In this document: one piece after another, positions 41,703 to 50,980 of the stretch
How the letters are laid out: every line of letters begins with the position of its first letter
Numbering within the stretch: the first letter of the stretch is position 1
Assembly (NCBI GenBank): GCA_018660305.1
Contig: JABJKO010000002.1
Span: 1-64,000, forward strand
Source: Rhodospirillaceae bacterium
Lineage (GTDB): Bacteria > Pseudomonadota > Alphaproteobacteria > MPNO01 > UBA2964
DNA: 64,000 nucleotides
Direction: 5' to 3'
Translations under genes and position numbers: made by a program
Notes under the pieces: model-generated
The model's database searches: none
The model's input: only the letters and a program-made list of their open reading frames with translations
Told to the model about the DNA's origin: nothing

Positions 41703-41731
41703 AATACAGCTGTTCAGACAATTGCTGTATT
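41703..41731 (+). promoter_or_regulatory. Hairpin before the second dctQ ribosome-binding site
   Basis: AATACAGC (41703-41710) and GCTGTATT (41724-41731) form a perfect eight-pair stem with a 13-base loop, ending just before GAGAGGGG and ATG 41746. It may tune translation or processing between the two QM units. Confidence 0.55.
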
Positions 41732-41745
41732 GAGAGGGGTAAACG

Positions 41746-42258
41746 ATGAGTGCAGTGGTGCGGGGGTATAATTTTATCCTCAACGGGATGGCGGTGATCG
41801 CCGGCATTCTGATTTTCGCCAGCTTTGTCATGATCGTGGTCGATGTGACCATGCGGATTACGGGGCTCAAGCCCCCGTCCTTCACCATCGCCGTGGTCGA
41901 ATACATCCTGCTGTGGTTTGCCATGCTGGCGGCGCCCTGGCTGTTGCGGATCAAGGGACACGTTTTTATCGATGCGGTGAAGCAGTTTCTGCCCGGGGCC
42001 GTCCAGAAGGTCATCGCGAAACTGGTCTATTCGATCTGTATCGTTTCCTCTTCGATCTATTGCTACCACGCATCTGGTCTGGTGTATGTCACCTGGACAA
42101 AGGAGATGATCGATGTGCGAAGCATCGACATGCCGCAATGGATCCTGTTCGGGCCCATGCCAGTTTGCTTCTTTTTCCTGACCATAGAATTCATCCGATA
42201 TCTGATTGGTATTGACGATATGTACAGCCAATCCCTCGCTGAGCGCGAAGGGGTCTGA
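41746..42258 (+). CDS. TRAP transporter small permease (DctQ), second of tandem pair
   Basis: A 170-residue DctQ with four membrane segments. It shares VVEYILLWFAMLAAPWLLRIKGHVFIDAVKQF and the ending EFIRYLIGIDDMYSQSLAEREGV with the first copy, confirming duplication. GAGAGGGG lies 8 bases before ATG 41746. It is followed after 3 bases by its dctM. Confidence 0.92.
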   Translation: MSAVVRGYNFILNGMAVIAGILIFASFVMIVVDVTMRITGLKPPSFTIAVVEYILLWFAMLAAPWLLRIKGHVFIDAVKQFLPGAVQKVIAKLVYSICIVSSSIYCYHASGLVYVTWTKEMIDVRSIDMPQWILFGPMPVCFFFLTIEFIRYLIGIDDMYSQSLAEREGV

Positions 42259-42261
42259 TCC

Positions 42262-43578
42262 ATGGATATGGAATGGTATTGGGCGCTCTTCACCCTGATC
42301 GGCATGGTCATGTTCTTCATGGCGATGGGTGTGCCTGTCGCCCTGACATTTATCACCACGAACATCATCGGCGTGCTTTTTTTCATGGGCAGCACGGAAG
42401 GCTGGACCCAGATCGTCGATAATTCCACGTCGTTAATTACCCGATTTACCCTGGGGCCGGTGCCCATGTTCATCATGATGGGGGCGCTGTTCTTCCATAC
42501 CGGGCTCGCCATCAAGGTGTTTGACGGGCTCGATGTGCTGTTTGGCAGGCTCCGGGGGCGGCTATGCTATCTGACGGTCGCAGGCGGCGCCGTTTTCTCC
42601 ACCCTGACCGGCTCGAGCATGGCCAATACCGCCATGCTTGGCGCCCTGATGGTGCCCGAGATGCAGCGCCGCGGTTATAACCAGCGCATGTCCATGGGGC
42701 CCATTTTGGGAACCGGCGGGTTGGCCATGATTATTCCACCCTCGGCGCTCGGCGTGTTGCTGGCGTCGGTCGCCAATATCGATGTGGGGCGCCTGCTGGT
42801 CGCCGGATTTCTCCCGGGATTTGTCCTGGCCGGGCTGTATGCGGCGTTGATCTACCTGCAAATCCGGTTCCGTCCTGAATCTGCCCCCGCTTACGAAGTT
42901 GAGATGCCATCCATATTCGAGAGGGTGAAGATCGTTTGCACCAATATCGTGCCCATGAGCCTGGTGGTGTTCATGGTTGTGGGTTTTATTATTCTCGGCT
43001 GGGCGACACCAACCGAGGCTGCGGCGTTCGGCGTGCTTGGCGTGATTATCCTGGCGGTATTATTCCGATCCATGACGTTTTCGGCCCTTCGTGCTGCCGT
43101 GGAAGCGACCGTCAAGGTCGCCGCCATGGTGTTTTTCATCATCATGAGCTCCACCGTCTTTAGCCAGCTCCTCGCTTTTTCCGGTGCCAGCGCGGGATTG
43201 CTCGAATGGGCAACGGGGTTCGAACTTTCCAAATACTGGGTCCTGCTGGTGATGTTCTTTGTGCTCATCGCCCTTGGCATGTTCATGGATGCGGTATCGA
43301 TGATGCTGATTACCGTGCCAATTTTCTTCCCGCTGGCACAGCAGCTCGGTTTCGATCTCGTCTGGTTCGGGCTTTTCGTGCTGATGACCTTCGAGATGGC
43401 CGGCACGACACCGCCCTTCGGCCTTTTGCTCTACGTAATGCTGGGGGTAGCGCCTAAAGGAACGACCCTGTTCCAGGTGGCGAGCGCCGCTTTTCCGTTT
43501 CTGGTATGCGACGCGATCCTGATCATCATGCTGATTTTCTGGCCCGGCATCGCCCTCTGGCTTCCCAGCCTGATGTAG
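42262..43578 (+). CDS. TRAP transporter large permease (DctM), second of tandem pair
   Basis: A 438-residue DctM starting MDMEWYWALFTLIGMVMFFMAMG, with all family blocks (GSSMANTAMLGALMVPEMQRRGYN, GPILGTGGLAMIIPPSALG, FMDAVSMMLITVPIFFPLAQ). It differs from the first copy mainly in peripheral loops. With one divergent dctP nearby, two QM pairs may share a binding protein or use one encoded elsewhere. Confidence 0.94.
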   Translation: MDMEWYWALFTLIGMVMFFMAMGVPVALTFITTNIIGVLFFMGSTEGWTQIVDNSTSLITRFTLGPVPMFIMMGALFFHTGLAIKVFDGLDVLFGRLRGRLCYLTVAGGAVFSTLTGSSMANTAMLGALMVPEMQRRGYNQRMSMGPILGTGGLAMIIPPSALGVLLASVANIDVGRLLVAGFLPGFVLAGLYAALIYLQIRFRPESAPAYEVEMPSIFERVKIVCTNIVPMSLVVFMVVGFIILGWATPTEAAAFGVLGVIILAVLFRSMTFSALRAAVEATVKVAAMVFFIIMSSTVFSQLLAFSGASAGLLEWATGFELSKYWVLLVMFFVLIALGMFMDAVSMMLITVPIFFPLAQQLGFDLVWFGLFVLMTFEMAGTTPPFGLLLYVMLGVAPKGTTLFQVASAAFPFLVCDAILIIMLIFWPGIALWLPSLM

Positions 43579-43681
43579 CTTTCCCCCGCCCCGCTCACGC
43601 GGTGTACACGCAACATTGATGCCAATTTACTGGAGGGTTTAGCCTCCTGCTTCCATAACGGACCTGCAGGTTACCGCCTGG

Positions 43682-43735
43682 TACGGTCGTCATGCATTCC
43701 GGTTGCGTTGCGCGAGCAGCGGGAAGACGACCGTA
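43682..43735. repeat. Inverted repeat upstream of the cytochrome P460 gene
   Basis: TACGGTCGTC (43682-43691) and GACGACCGTA (43726-43735) are perfect ten-base inverted arms separated by 34 bases, in the 273-base gap between dctM and the P460 gene. It may be an operator or the stem of a leader RNA. No T-tract follows, so it is not a typical terminator. Confidence 0.5.
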
Positions 43736-43851
43736 TTGACCAGCCCCTCACAGGTGGATGATCTGGAACTAGCGGGTCCCGGCCGATCAGGGTCTGGATC
43801 CGCCCTTCTCTTCGCATCAGAGGATTAGTATGTGCGTTTGGAGGGAGGAGA

Positions 43852-44466
43852 GTGATCATCAGGTTTTCCGCACTCGTTGCTTTCCTGCTTGTTTTTGCCG
43901 GACCCTTGGGTGCCGGTGCTCAGGGTGCCGAAACGCAGTCTCATATGGTGATTGCCGACCCCGCGGCGCTGAGCGGCACGCGGGCGGAAAGCGTCTATCA
44001 GTCTATCCGCTGGACCATGCGTGGGCATTATCTCGACTCCGGCGACCCGGTGACAGGGGCATATCAGACCTGGCCGCGGTACAACAAAGTGCCCTACCGA
44101 TCGTCGCTGCATGGTGAGATTTTCGTCAACAATTACGCCAATCCTCTTGCGCGTCATTACGGAAAATTCGAGAAGCTTGGCCGCCTGCCGGAGGGTGCCA
44201 TCGTCATCAAAGACAGTTTTACGGTCACCGAACGCGGCGAGGTCATGACCGGACCGCTGTTTCTGATGGAAAAGAAGGAGCCCGGATTTAATGTGACCTC
44301 CAACGATTGGCTGTTCATGACCATAGCGGCGGACGGCACCGTTGAGGGCATGACCAAGGGAAAGGGGGCAAAAAAAGTCCAGTTCTGCGCGACTTGCCAT
44401 AACAAGGCGCCGGGCGGGCACGACAATCTCTATTTTTTGCCCGAAGAGATCAGGCAACGGAATTAA
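43852..44466 (+). CDS. Periplasmic cytochrome P460 family protein
   Basis: GTG 43852 with GGAGGGAGGAG just upstream gives 204 residues. A signal peptide ends near QGA-E. The mature domain has the P460 pattern (HGEIFVNNYANPL...YGKFEKLGRLPEGAIVIKDSF), with a lysine-rich strand that could provide the P460 heme cross-link, and C179-A-T-C-H183 as the c-type heme attachment site. Known P460 cytochromes oxidise hydroxylamine or detoxify nitric oxide. No ammonia-oxidation genes are present, so detoxification is more plausible. Confidence 0.87.
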   Translation: MIIRFSALVAFLLVFAGPLGAGAQGAETQSHMVIADPAALSGTRAESVYQSIRWTMRGHYLDSGDPVTGAYQTWPRYNKVPYRSSLHGEIFVNNYANPLARHYGKFEKLGRLPEGAIVIKDSFTVTERGEVMTGPLFLMEKKEPGFNVTSNDWLFMTIAADGTVEGMTKGKGAKKVQFCATCHNKAPGGHDNLYFLPEEIRQRN

Positions 44467-44520
44467 AGACTGTTAGCCGTGTCAGTGAGGTAGAGGGAGC
44501 ATCAGAAAAGCGGAAACCCC

Positions 44521-45177
44521 ATGTCAGAGACCGCCATTCACAATCTTTTTTCGACACCGGTCTGGGTGATCGATCTTGAGCCCTCCGCCTATGAAAAGCT
44601 GAATGCCGACATTCTGCGCAATCTGGACGAGATGATGGAGGAGCGGCCATCGGTCCCGGTCGGCGGCACACTGCAGACCGACAACGATCTTCATACGTTC
44701 GACGAATTTTCCGATCTGACGGACCGTATTCTTGAAGGCACGGAAGCGGTGCTCAAGTTTCTTCAAATCGATTATAAAAATTTCGAGATCACCGGTTGCT
44801 GGGCCAACATAAACCCGGTTGGCGGGATGAACACACCCCATACCCACCCGAATAATTATTTGTCCGGCGTGTATTACGTCCAGACCATGGGGGAGGCGGA
44901 CGGTATCTTTTTCAGCGATCCCCGGCCGCAGGCCACCGTCGTCCGCCCGACCGTCAAGCAGGAGACCATGTACACCGGAAACGAAGTGACCATGGACGTC
45001 AAGGAAGGGCGCTTGATCCTTTTTCCCGCCTGGCTGAGCCACGGCGTACGACCCAACCGGGGCAACAGGGACCGCATCAGCGTCAGCTTTAACGTCATGT
45101 TTCCGGATTTCACCGAGGAGATGAGCAAACCTCTCTGGTCGCCAACCGTCCGGCTGAAGTCGCGGGCAAAGATGTAG
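44521..45177 (+). CDS. Putative 2OG-Fe(II) oxygenase (TIGR02466-like)
   Basis: A 218-residue double-stranded beta-helix protein. It begins with the family-typical NLFSTPVWVIDL and has WANINPVGGMNTPHTHPNNYLSGVYYV, where H107 and H109 are candidate metal ligands. GRLILFPAWLSHGVRPNRGNRDRISVSFN carries distal H174 and Arg residues for 2-oxoglutarate. The set matches the TIGR02466 family, whose substrate is unknown. It sits 54 bases after the P460 gene and converges on the membrane protein at 45184. Confidence 0.85.
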   Translation: MSETAIHNLFSTPVWVIDLEPSAYEKLNADILRNLDEMMEERPSVPVGGTLQTDNDLHTFDEFSDLTDRILEGTEAVLKFLQIDYKNFEITGCWANINPVGGMNTPHTHPNNYLSGVYYVQTMGEADGIFFSDPRPQATVVRPTVKQETMYTGNEVTMDVKEGRLILFPAWLSHGVRPNRGNRDRISVSFNVMFPDFTEEMSKPLWSPTVRLKSRAKM

Positions 45178-45183
45178 GTAGCG

Positions 45184-47253
45184 CTATCGTCCTTCGGCGC
45201 GCCACGCCAGCATCAGGGCGCCGAGACCGATCAGCAGCACCAGCACGGCCGGCAGAAGAGGGGCTTCGCGCACGCTTTTGACCGAGAAATTGCGGTTGTT
45301 CATCACGCCCAGCCAGTTACTGCCGGACGTGACGCGGCCGCCGCGGACACGGCGCAGTTCAGGGGCGCTATCCGCCATCCAGGCAATGCCGCCGCCGGTA
45401 GCACGGGTGAGCGCGGCAAAATGGCTGGCCGTGGTTCGCATATCGGCGAATTCCAGAGGGTTAAGCCTGCCGACGGCCGCGAGCGCCGTGTGCTTCTGGT
45501 CCTTGATGCGATAGATGCCGGTCTCGCTCACCGGCACCAGGGCACGGGCCCGTCCCCCGATGCCGGCTTTCAGCGTGACACGAATCGTGGCGCCCGAGGG
45601 GGCGGTAAGCTCCACCGGCGTTTCATCGGGTTCGACACTGCGGCGGGTAATGGAAAGCCGATCACCGGCCATCCGTGCCTGCAGGCTGTTTTCCTCAAGC
45701 TCTGGCTCCTTCATGAGCCAGTGCGCGATGCGGCGCAGCAACTCGCCATGGGGGCCGCCGCCGCCATAGCCGCGCGCCCAGAGCCAGATGTGATCGCTGA
45801 GGAGTTGCGCGACGCGGCCTTTCTGGACGCGATTGACCACCAGGATGGGTTTGCCGGCGCGGCCACTCATCAGCGAGAAGCCCTTTCGTTTGTCGACCGA
45901 GACCTGACGGAACCAGCGGCCCCAGCGCGGTAATTCCTCACCCACGCCGGCTCCCGGCAGATCGGCGGTTACCGTATGGCGCTGGCCGGTCTTGGTCAGT
46001 CGTGGCCGTAGCCCGCCGGTAAAGACCTGACCGTTGGGTTCCGCCGGCAGCACGCGGGCAAGCGGTGTCTGATAGAGCGATTCCGTACTGGCGAATTCCG
46101 GTCCCGCCGCTTCCAGAATGGCCCCGCCGTTTTCCACGTAACGGGCGATGTTGTCGATATAGATCGAAGGCAGGACGCCGCGCCGCCGGTAGCGATCGAA
46201 GATAATCAGGTCGAACTCATTGAGTTTGATCTCGAACAGCTCGCGGATCGGGAAGGCGATCAGAGACAGTTCACGCACCGGGGTCATGTCCTGCTTCTCA
46301 GGTGGCCGCAATATGGTGAAATGAACCAGATCCACCGACGGGTCGGCCTTGAGCAGATTGCGCCAGACCCGCTCGCCGGGGTGCGGTTCTCCGGAGACCA
46401 GCAGCACGCGCAACCGTTCCCGCACGCCATTGACCGATACCACCGCCCGGTTGTTGATGGCCGATAGCTCGCCGGCCGCCCCGGCGACCTCCATCTGCAG
46501 GATATTCGATCCTGCATGGTCGAGCGTGAGTTCAAAGGCATGATCGCGGCCCACCGGCACGGCAATGGTTTTTGGCGGACCGCCGTCCTTTATCAGCGTG
46601 ACCGGCACCGATCCGCCATCATTGCGGGTATCCTCGACCCGGATCTTCAGGGTCACATCCTTGCCGACGATGCCGTATTTAGGCACATGTCGAATGACCA
46701 ACCGGCGGTCGAATTCGTCGCGCTGACCGGTCAGAATGACATGAACCGGGCCGCTGATGCTCTTTGCGGCGGCGTCGTTGGGAATGTCGTGCACCTGCCC
46801 GTCGGTGATGATGATGGTGCCCGCCATGCGTTTACGCGGGATATCCGCCGTGCCCCGGGACAGCGCCTTGAACAGCCGGGTCCCGTCAACCGGTCCCGCT
46901 GCGCCGTCATCGGCGGCGCCGGCGCGAATGACGCGGACATCGAGATTGCGCATGCGCCCCGCTTCGGCTTCCACATGGGCGAGGGCTTGGGCGGTTATCT
47001 CGCGCCGCTTGCCCACATCCTGACTCAGCGATTGATCGACGATTACGGCGAGCACGTCGGTGCGCGCTTCGCGTTCTTCCTCCACCGCCACCGGATTTGC
47101 CAGCGCGAGCAATAGGCCGGCGAGGGCCGCGCTACGCCAGCCAAGACCCCGAGCGCGCCGCATGGCGCCAAATCCCAGCAACAAAGCCGTTACAGCGGTC
47201 AGGACAGCCAGGAGAGGCCACGGGAATAGCGGCGAAAAATCGATGGTCAGCAT
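45184..47253 (-). CDS. Large membrane protein of the MoxR/DUF58 cluster (glutamine-amidotransferase-like/vWA-like)
   Basis: A 689-residue protein: two N-terminal membrane segments, a periplasmic vWA-like region (VLAVIVDQSLSQD...VRVIRAG...IIITDGQVHD) in which the MIDAS motif is degenerate, a class-I glutamine-amidotransferase-like domain (FDLIIFDRYRRRGVLPSIYIDNIARYVENGGAILEAAGPEF), and a C-terminal membrane segment. No Cys-His-Glu amidotransferase triad is obvious, so it is probably structural. It is the last gene of the minus-strand MoxR operon and likely part of an envelope-stress or complex-assembly machine. Confidence 0.82.
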   Translation of the reverse strand: MLTIDFSPLFPWPLLAVLTAVTALLLGFGAMRRARGLGWRSAALAGLLLALANPVAVEEEREARTDVLAVIVDQSLSQDVGKRREITAQALAHVEAEAGRMRNLDVRVIRAGAADDGAAGPVDGTRLFKALSRGTADIPRKRMAGTIIITDGQVHDIPNDAAAKSISGPVHVILTGQRDEFDRRLVIRHVPKYGIVGKDVTLKIRVEDTRNDGGSVPVTLIKDGGPPKTIAVPVGRDHAFELTLDHAGSNILQMEVAGAAGELSAINNRAVVSVNGVRERLRVLLVSGEPHPGERVWRNLLKADPSVDLVHFTILRPPEKQDMTPVRELSLIAFPIRELFEIKLNEFDLIIFDRYRRRGVLPSIYIDNIARYVENGGAILEAAGPEFASTESLYQTPLARVLPAEPNGQVFTGGLRPRLTKTGQRHTVTADLPGAGVGEELPRWGRWFRQVSVDKRKGFSLMSGRAGKPILVVNRVQKGRVAQLLSDHIWLWARGYGGGGPHGELLRRIAHWLMKEPELEENSLQARMAGDRLSITRRSVEPDETPVELTAPSGATIRVTLKAGIGGRARALVPVSETGIYRIKDQKHTALAAVGRLNPLEFADMRTTASHFAALTRATGGGIAWMADSAPELRRVRGGRVTSGSNWLGVMNNRNFSVKSVREAPLLPAVLVLLIGLGALMLAWRAEGR

Positions 47254-47272
47254 GATGCCGTGTCTATCATGC

Positions 47273-50050
47273 TCATTGACCGAGCCGCTCGATGATGGCC
47301 GGAACGTGGACCTGATCGGTCTTATAGTTCCCCGTCAGGCAGTACATGACCCAGTTGACACCGAAGCGAAAGGCCATCTCGCGCTGTCTTTCGCCACCTG
47401 GTGTGACCGGCAGCATTGCGACTCCGTTATTGTCCACCGCCCAGGCCCCGGCCCAGTCATTGCCGCCGATAATAATGGATGACACACCATCATTATGACG
47501 GCCGCCGCGCCGCTCGACCCACAGCGTGCCCCCCGACCACCTTCCCGGGAAGATTTTCAGTAGATAAAAGGCCTTGGTCAGCACGTGATCTTCCGGCACC
47601 GCGGTCAAGGCCGGAACGTCCAGCCCGTTCATCAACCGGCGAAGCTTGGCCGCACCGGCGCCGCCCGTATCAAAGGGATCGAAAGTCAGAGTTGCCTGCT
47701 CGCGCGTATCGAACAGAATATTGCCGCCGCTGCGAAGATAGGCATTGAGCTTCTCCACTGCGCGGTCAGAGGGCGGTCTCTGCCTCTGAGAGACTGGCCA
47801 GTAGAGTAGCGGGAAAAAGGCGAGCTCATCCCGCTCGATATCCACCGCGACGGGGTCGCCGGGTTCCACCGCCGTTCTCTGACGGAGCATCGCACTGAGC
47901 CCTATGAGGCCGGCCCGGCTTACAGAATCCAGTTTGTTGTCGCCGGTAACCACATAGGCCAGCCGGGTTTCCAGCGTTGCCCGCAGGGCGAAGGCCTCTT
48001 CCGGATCCTTCGGTTGCTGGATGGTTTGGGCAAAGGCCCCCGTGCTGAGAACGATCGTGCCGAGAGCGGTCATGCCGAGGATTGCAATGGCGATGGCGGC
48101 CGTGGCGCCGGCAATCCTCGCCGGACTGCGCCGCGGTCCCAGCCCGCGCATTACATAGCTGACCAGCAGATCGAACAGTACCAACAGCAGCGCCGTCAGC
48201 AGCAACCAGGGTTTGATGTCGATTCCCCTTTCAATGTCGTAGGAGATGCTTTCGACCCCGGCGGGAATGTCGCCGATCGGTAAAATCTGTTTTATCCCCG
48301 TTGCCACGTTAAGCGCCCGTCTTGCTTCGCCGCGCCCGTAATAGCCCGGCGGCGTCGAGGGGGCCGCGCGGGTGCGGGCAAATTCCGGTCCGGCGATGGC
48401 CACAGCCGTCGCCGGTGGTGAGCCCATCACGCCAAATCCGTCCATGGTCTCAAGCGGCGGGTAGGAGGTCTTGCCGGCTTCTCCAACCACCCCCTGGCTC
48501 AGGGCGACAATGCGTTGCAGCATATCGATGAACAGGCCGGAGATCGGCAGGTTGGACCAATCGTTATTGGCCGTGGTGTGAATCAGGACAACCCAGCCGT
48601 TATCGCGCCTCTCGGCGGTGACCAGCGGCGTGCCATCTGACAGGCGCACCCAGGTCCTGTCGTTGAGGTCAACAGTCGGTTCCGCCAGAACCTGCCGGTT
48701 GATGCGGATGTCCTCGGGGATGGTCAGGCCGGCGAAGGGTCCATTCTCGTCGAAGGGCATCAGTTTCGCCGGGCTGGTCCAGGACATGGCGCCGCCCAGC
48801 GCGCGCCCGCCGCGCAGCCGCACCGGCACCAGATCATCGGTTCCCTGTGCCAGACGGGGGCCGGCGAAACGCAGCAACACCCCGCCCTTGCTTATCCAGC
48901 CGGACAGGGCATCGATTTCGGCGTTGCTCAGCTTGCCAATATCGGCAAGGACGATCATGGCGAGTTTCTGTTTGAGAAGTGCACTTACCTGGCCGTTATG
49001 GATTTCGCTGAACGGCTCCAGGGCCCGTACCAGATAATAATCGTCGCTCAGGAGAGGCTGGGCGCCCTCCGTCAAATTCCCCACGGCAATACCCACCGGA
49101 CGTCGTCGCCAGCGTTCATCAATCAGGAATACCGCGCCCGCCCCGGTTTCGCCCTCGATTTCCACGCGTGCGGCGCGGTTGCGGACATCGGCGGGTATGC
49201 GGAACTGGGCAGTGCTTTCCTTTTCACCGTCTTTGAAGACGGCCTGTTCGCGACCCAGCAACCGCCCCTCTTCGTCGATTAGCCGGATCCAGAGTTTTGT
49301 CTCGCCGCGGGTATCCGCCCGCAGTGCCGGAATGGCGATGCCATCGGCCAACGCCCGTGGCGCGGCCAGTAAATGCGCGATCGCATCGGCTGATTCACGG
49401 TAGAGACGCAGGCTGCCGAATTGCTGAAACCGTTCCATCAGCGCCGTGGCCGATGGACCATCGAGGCCATCTGTCAGCCAGACCACCTGTGCGGTCTCTC
49501 CCTGCTCCGCGGCGGAAAGGGCGGCCAGGACGGCGTCGCGGTCGGTCGGCCAGGGTTTCGGTTTGACGCTGCGCAGCCGCTCCCGCGCCTCAGAGGGGCG
49601 CAACAGGTCGCTGAGCTGTCGTGGTTCCGACGCGTGCTGCGTCGCCGTGGTTATGTAGCGGACCGCTCTGCCATCCCGTTCCGCCTGATCGATCAGCGCG
49701 CCTATGGCGGCAACACGCTTGTTCCAGCGGGGCGCCGCCGCCCATCCATTGTCCACCACCAGCACAAGCGGGCCGCTGCCCTTCAGACGCTCGCCGGGAT
49801 TCCACAACGGGTGCGCCAGTGCCACGATAATCAGTGTCGCGATCAGTATGCGGAGAATAATCAGCCAGAGGGGCGTGTGGGATGGTGTTTCCTCCTGGGG
49901 CTGAAGCCTCAGAAGAAAGCTCAGCGGCGGAAAGGCCCGCACCAGCGGTGCCGGGGGCATCACCCGCAGCAGCCACCACAGCACCGGCAGTACCGCCAGC
50001 GCTGCCAGCATCCATGGTGCGGTAAAGACGAGTGCTCCGAGATCCAGCAT
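47273..50050 (-). CDS. BatA-like N-terminal / DUF4159 C-terminal membrane protein
   Basis: A 925-residue protein. The N-terminus (GALVFTAPWMLAALAVLPVLWWLLRVMPPAP, then PPLSFLLRL) is the BatA/aerotolerance domain, followed by a vWA-like domain starting LVLVVDNGWAA. After a membrane segment near 670, the C-terminal 200 residues (TRLAYVVTGDNKLDSVSRAGLIGLSAMLRQRT...LNAYLRSGGNILFDTRE) match DUF4159. It is four bases from DUF58 upstream and 19 bases from the next gene. It probably acts with MoxR in a chaperone-like envelope complex. Confidence 0.88.
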   Translation of the reverse strand: MLDLGALVFTAPWMLAALAVLPVLWWLLRVMPPAPLVRAFPPLSFLLRLQPQEETPSHTPLWLIILRILIATLIIVALAHPLWNPGERLKGSGPLVLVVDNGWAAAPRWNKRVAAIGALIDQAERDGRAVRYITTATQHASEPRQLSDLLRPSEARERLRSVKPKPWPTDRDAVLAALSAAEQGETAQVVWLTDGLDGPSATALMERFQQFGSLRLYRESADAIAHLLAAPRALADGIAIPALRADTRGETKLWIRLIDEEGRLLGREQAVFKDGEKESTAQFRIPADVRNRAARVEIEGETGAGAVFLIDERWRRRPVGIAVGNLTEGAQPLLSDDYYLVRALEPFSEIHNGQVSALLKQKLAMIVLADIGKLSNAEIDALSGWISKGGVLLRFAGPRLAQGTDDLVPVRLRGGRALGGAMSWTSPAKLMPFDENGPFAGLTIPEDIRINRQVLAEPTVDLNDRTWVRLSDGTPLVTAERRDNGWVVLIHTTANNDWSNLPISGLFIDMLQRIVALSQGVVGEAGKTSYPPLETMDGFGVMGSPPATAVAIAGPEFARTRAAPSTPPGYYGRGEARRALNVATGIKQILPIGDIPAGVESISYDIERGIDIKPWLLLTALLLVLFDLLVSYVMRGLGPRRSPARIAGATAAIAIAILGMTALGTIVLSTGAFAQTIQQPKDPEEAFALRATLETRLAYVVTGDNKLDSVSRAGLIGLSAMLRQRTAVEPGDPVAVDIERDELAFFPLLYWPVSQRQRPPSDRAVEKLNAYLRSGGNILFDTREQATLTFDPFDTGGAGAAKLRRLMNGLDVPALTAVPEDHVLTKAFYLLKIFPGRWSGGTLWVERRGGRHNDGVSSIIIGGNDWAGAWAVDNNGVAMLPVTPGGERQREMAFRFGVNWVMYCLTGNYKTDQVHVPAIIERLGQ

Positions 50051-50053
50051 TGC

Positions 50054-50980
50054 CTAGCTCCCCGGTGTTTCCGACAGAAGCTGGTAGAGAGCCAGCAGGG
50101 CGGTGGCGGGCGGCTGATCGGTGCTGTGGGTTGTCAGTGTCCAACCCAGGCTGCGCGCGATATCTCTGATTGATGCACGGTGATGACGCATCAAATCCAT
50201 ATAGTCGTTGCGTACCGCCTCGACCCGGCCAATGAGGGCTGCGCCTTCGCCTTCAAGCCCCTCGAACCGAACTCGCCCCGAGAAGGGCAGCGTTTCCTCC
50301 GCCGGATCGATCACCTGCAGCAGATGGCCCATGATGCCCAGCCCGTTCAGGCGCTGCAGCGCTTTCCGGACGTCATCGGGGGGAGAAAGAAAATCCGATA
50401 CCAGGACCACACGCCCATAACGCGGCAGCGGTTCGGGCTCGGGAAGACTGTCGGTCGCTGCCTCAGTCCGTGTGAAGCTCGCGGCAAACCGTTCGAGGAC
50501 GGCCCGCCCGCTCATGGGTGAAATACCCGACCCCAGCAGGGCCAGCCGCTCGCCGCCCCGCACCAGCAGAGAGGATAGCGCCAGTGTGAGAATGGCGGCG
50601 CGGTGATGCTTTTCCGGCAGGGAGTCGTCCGAGCGATAGCGCATGGAGGCCGATTGATCGAGCCACAGCCAGACACTTTGTGCCGCGGCCCATTCGTTCT
50701 CCCGGATAAAGACATGCTCGCGCTTGGCCGTCTGGCGCCAGTCGATGCGCGGTAAGGGGTCACCCGGCTGATATTGTCGAAATTGCCAGAAGGTCTCTCC
50801 CTGACCGACCCGCCGGCGGCCGTGCACGCCCTGTGCGACGGTTGCCGCCACACGCTCGGCGGCGACGAGCAGCGCCGGCAGACGGGCTGCCGCCTCTTCG
50901 GAGCGCTGCCGAATGCCGGCGGCGGTTACCGCATCGGCTTCCGGCTTGCGCCCGGTCAGTCTTACGCCAAAGGAGCGCAC
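50054..50980 (-). CDS. DUF58 domain-containing protein
   Basis: GTG 50980 gives 308 residues, and the start lies inside the MoxR gene (19-base overlap). GVHGRRRVGQGETFWQFRQYQPGDPLPRIDWRQTAKREHVFIRENE is the DUF58 core; WLWLDQSASM is a vWA-like MIDAS start (D-x-S-x-S). DUF58 proteins are usual partners of MoxR ATPases. The protein is soluble or membrane-associated and should link MoxR to the large membrane partners downstream. Confidence 0.92.
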   Translation of the reverse strand: MRSFGVRLTGRKPEADAVTAAGIRQRSEEAAARLPALLVAAERVAATVAQGVHGRRRVGQGETFWQFRQYQPGDPLPRIDWRQTAKREHVFIRENEWAAAQSVWLWLDQSASMRYRSDDSLPEKHHRAAILTLALSSLLVRGGERLALLGSGISPMSGRAVLERFAASFTRTEAATDSLPEPEPLPRYGRVVLVSDFLSPPDDVRKALQRLNGLGIMGHLLQVIDPAEETLPFSGRVRFEGLEGEGAALIGRVEAVRNDYMDLMRHHRASIRDIARSLGWTLTTHSTDQPPATALLALYQLLSETPGS

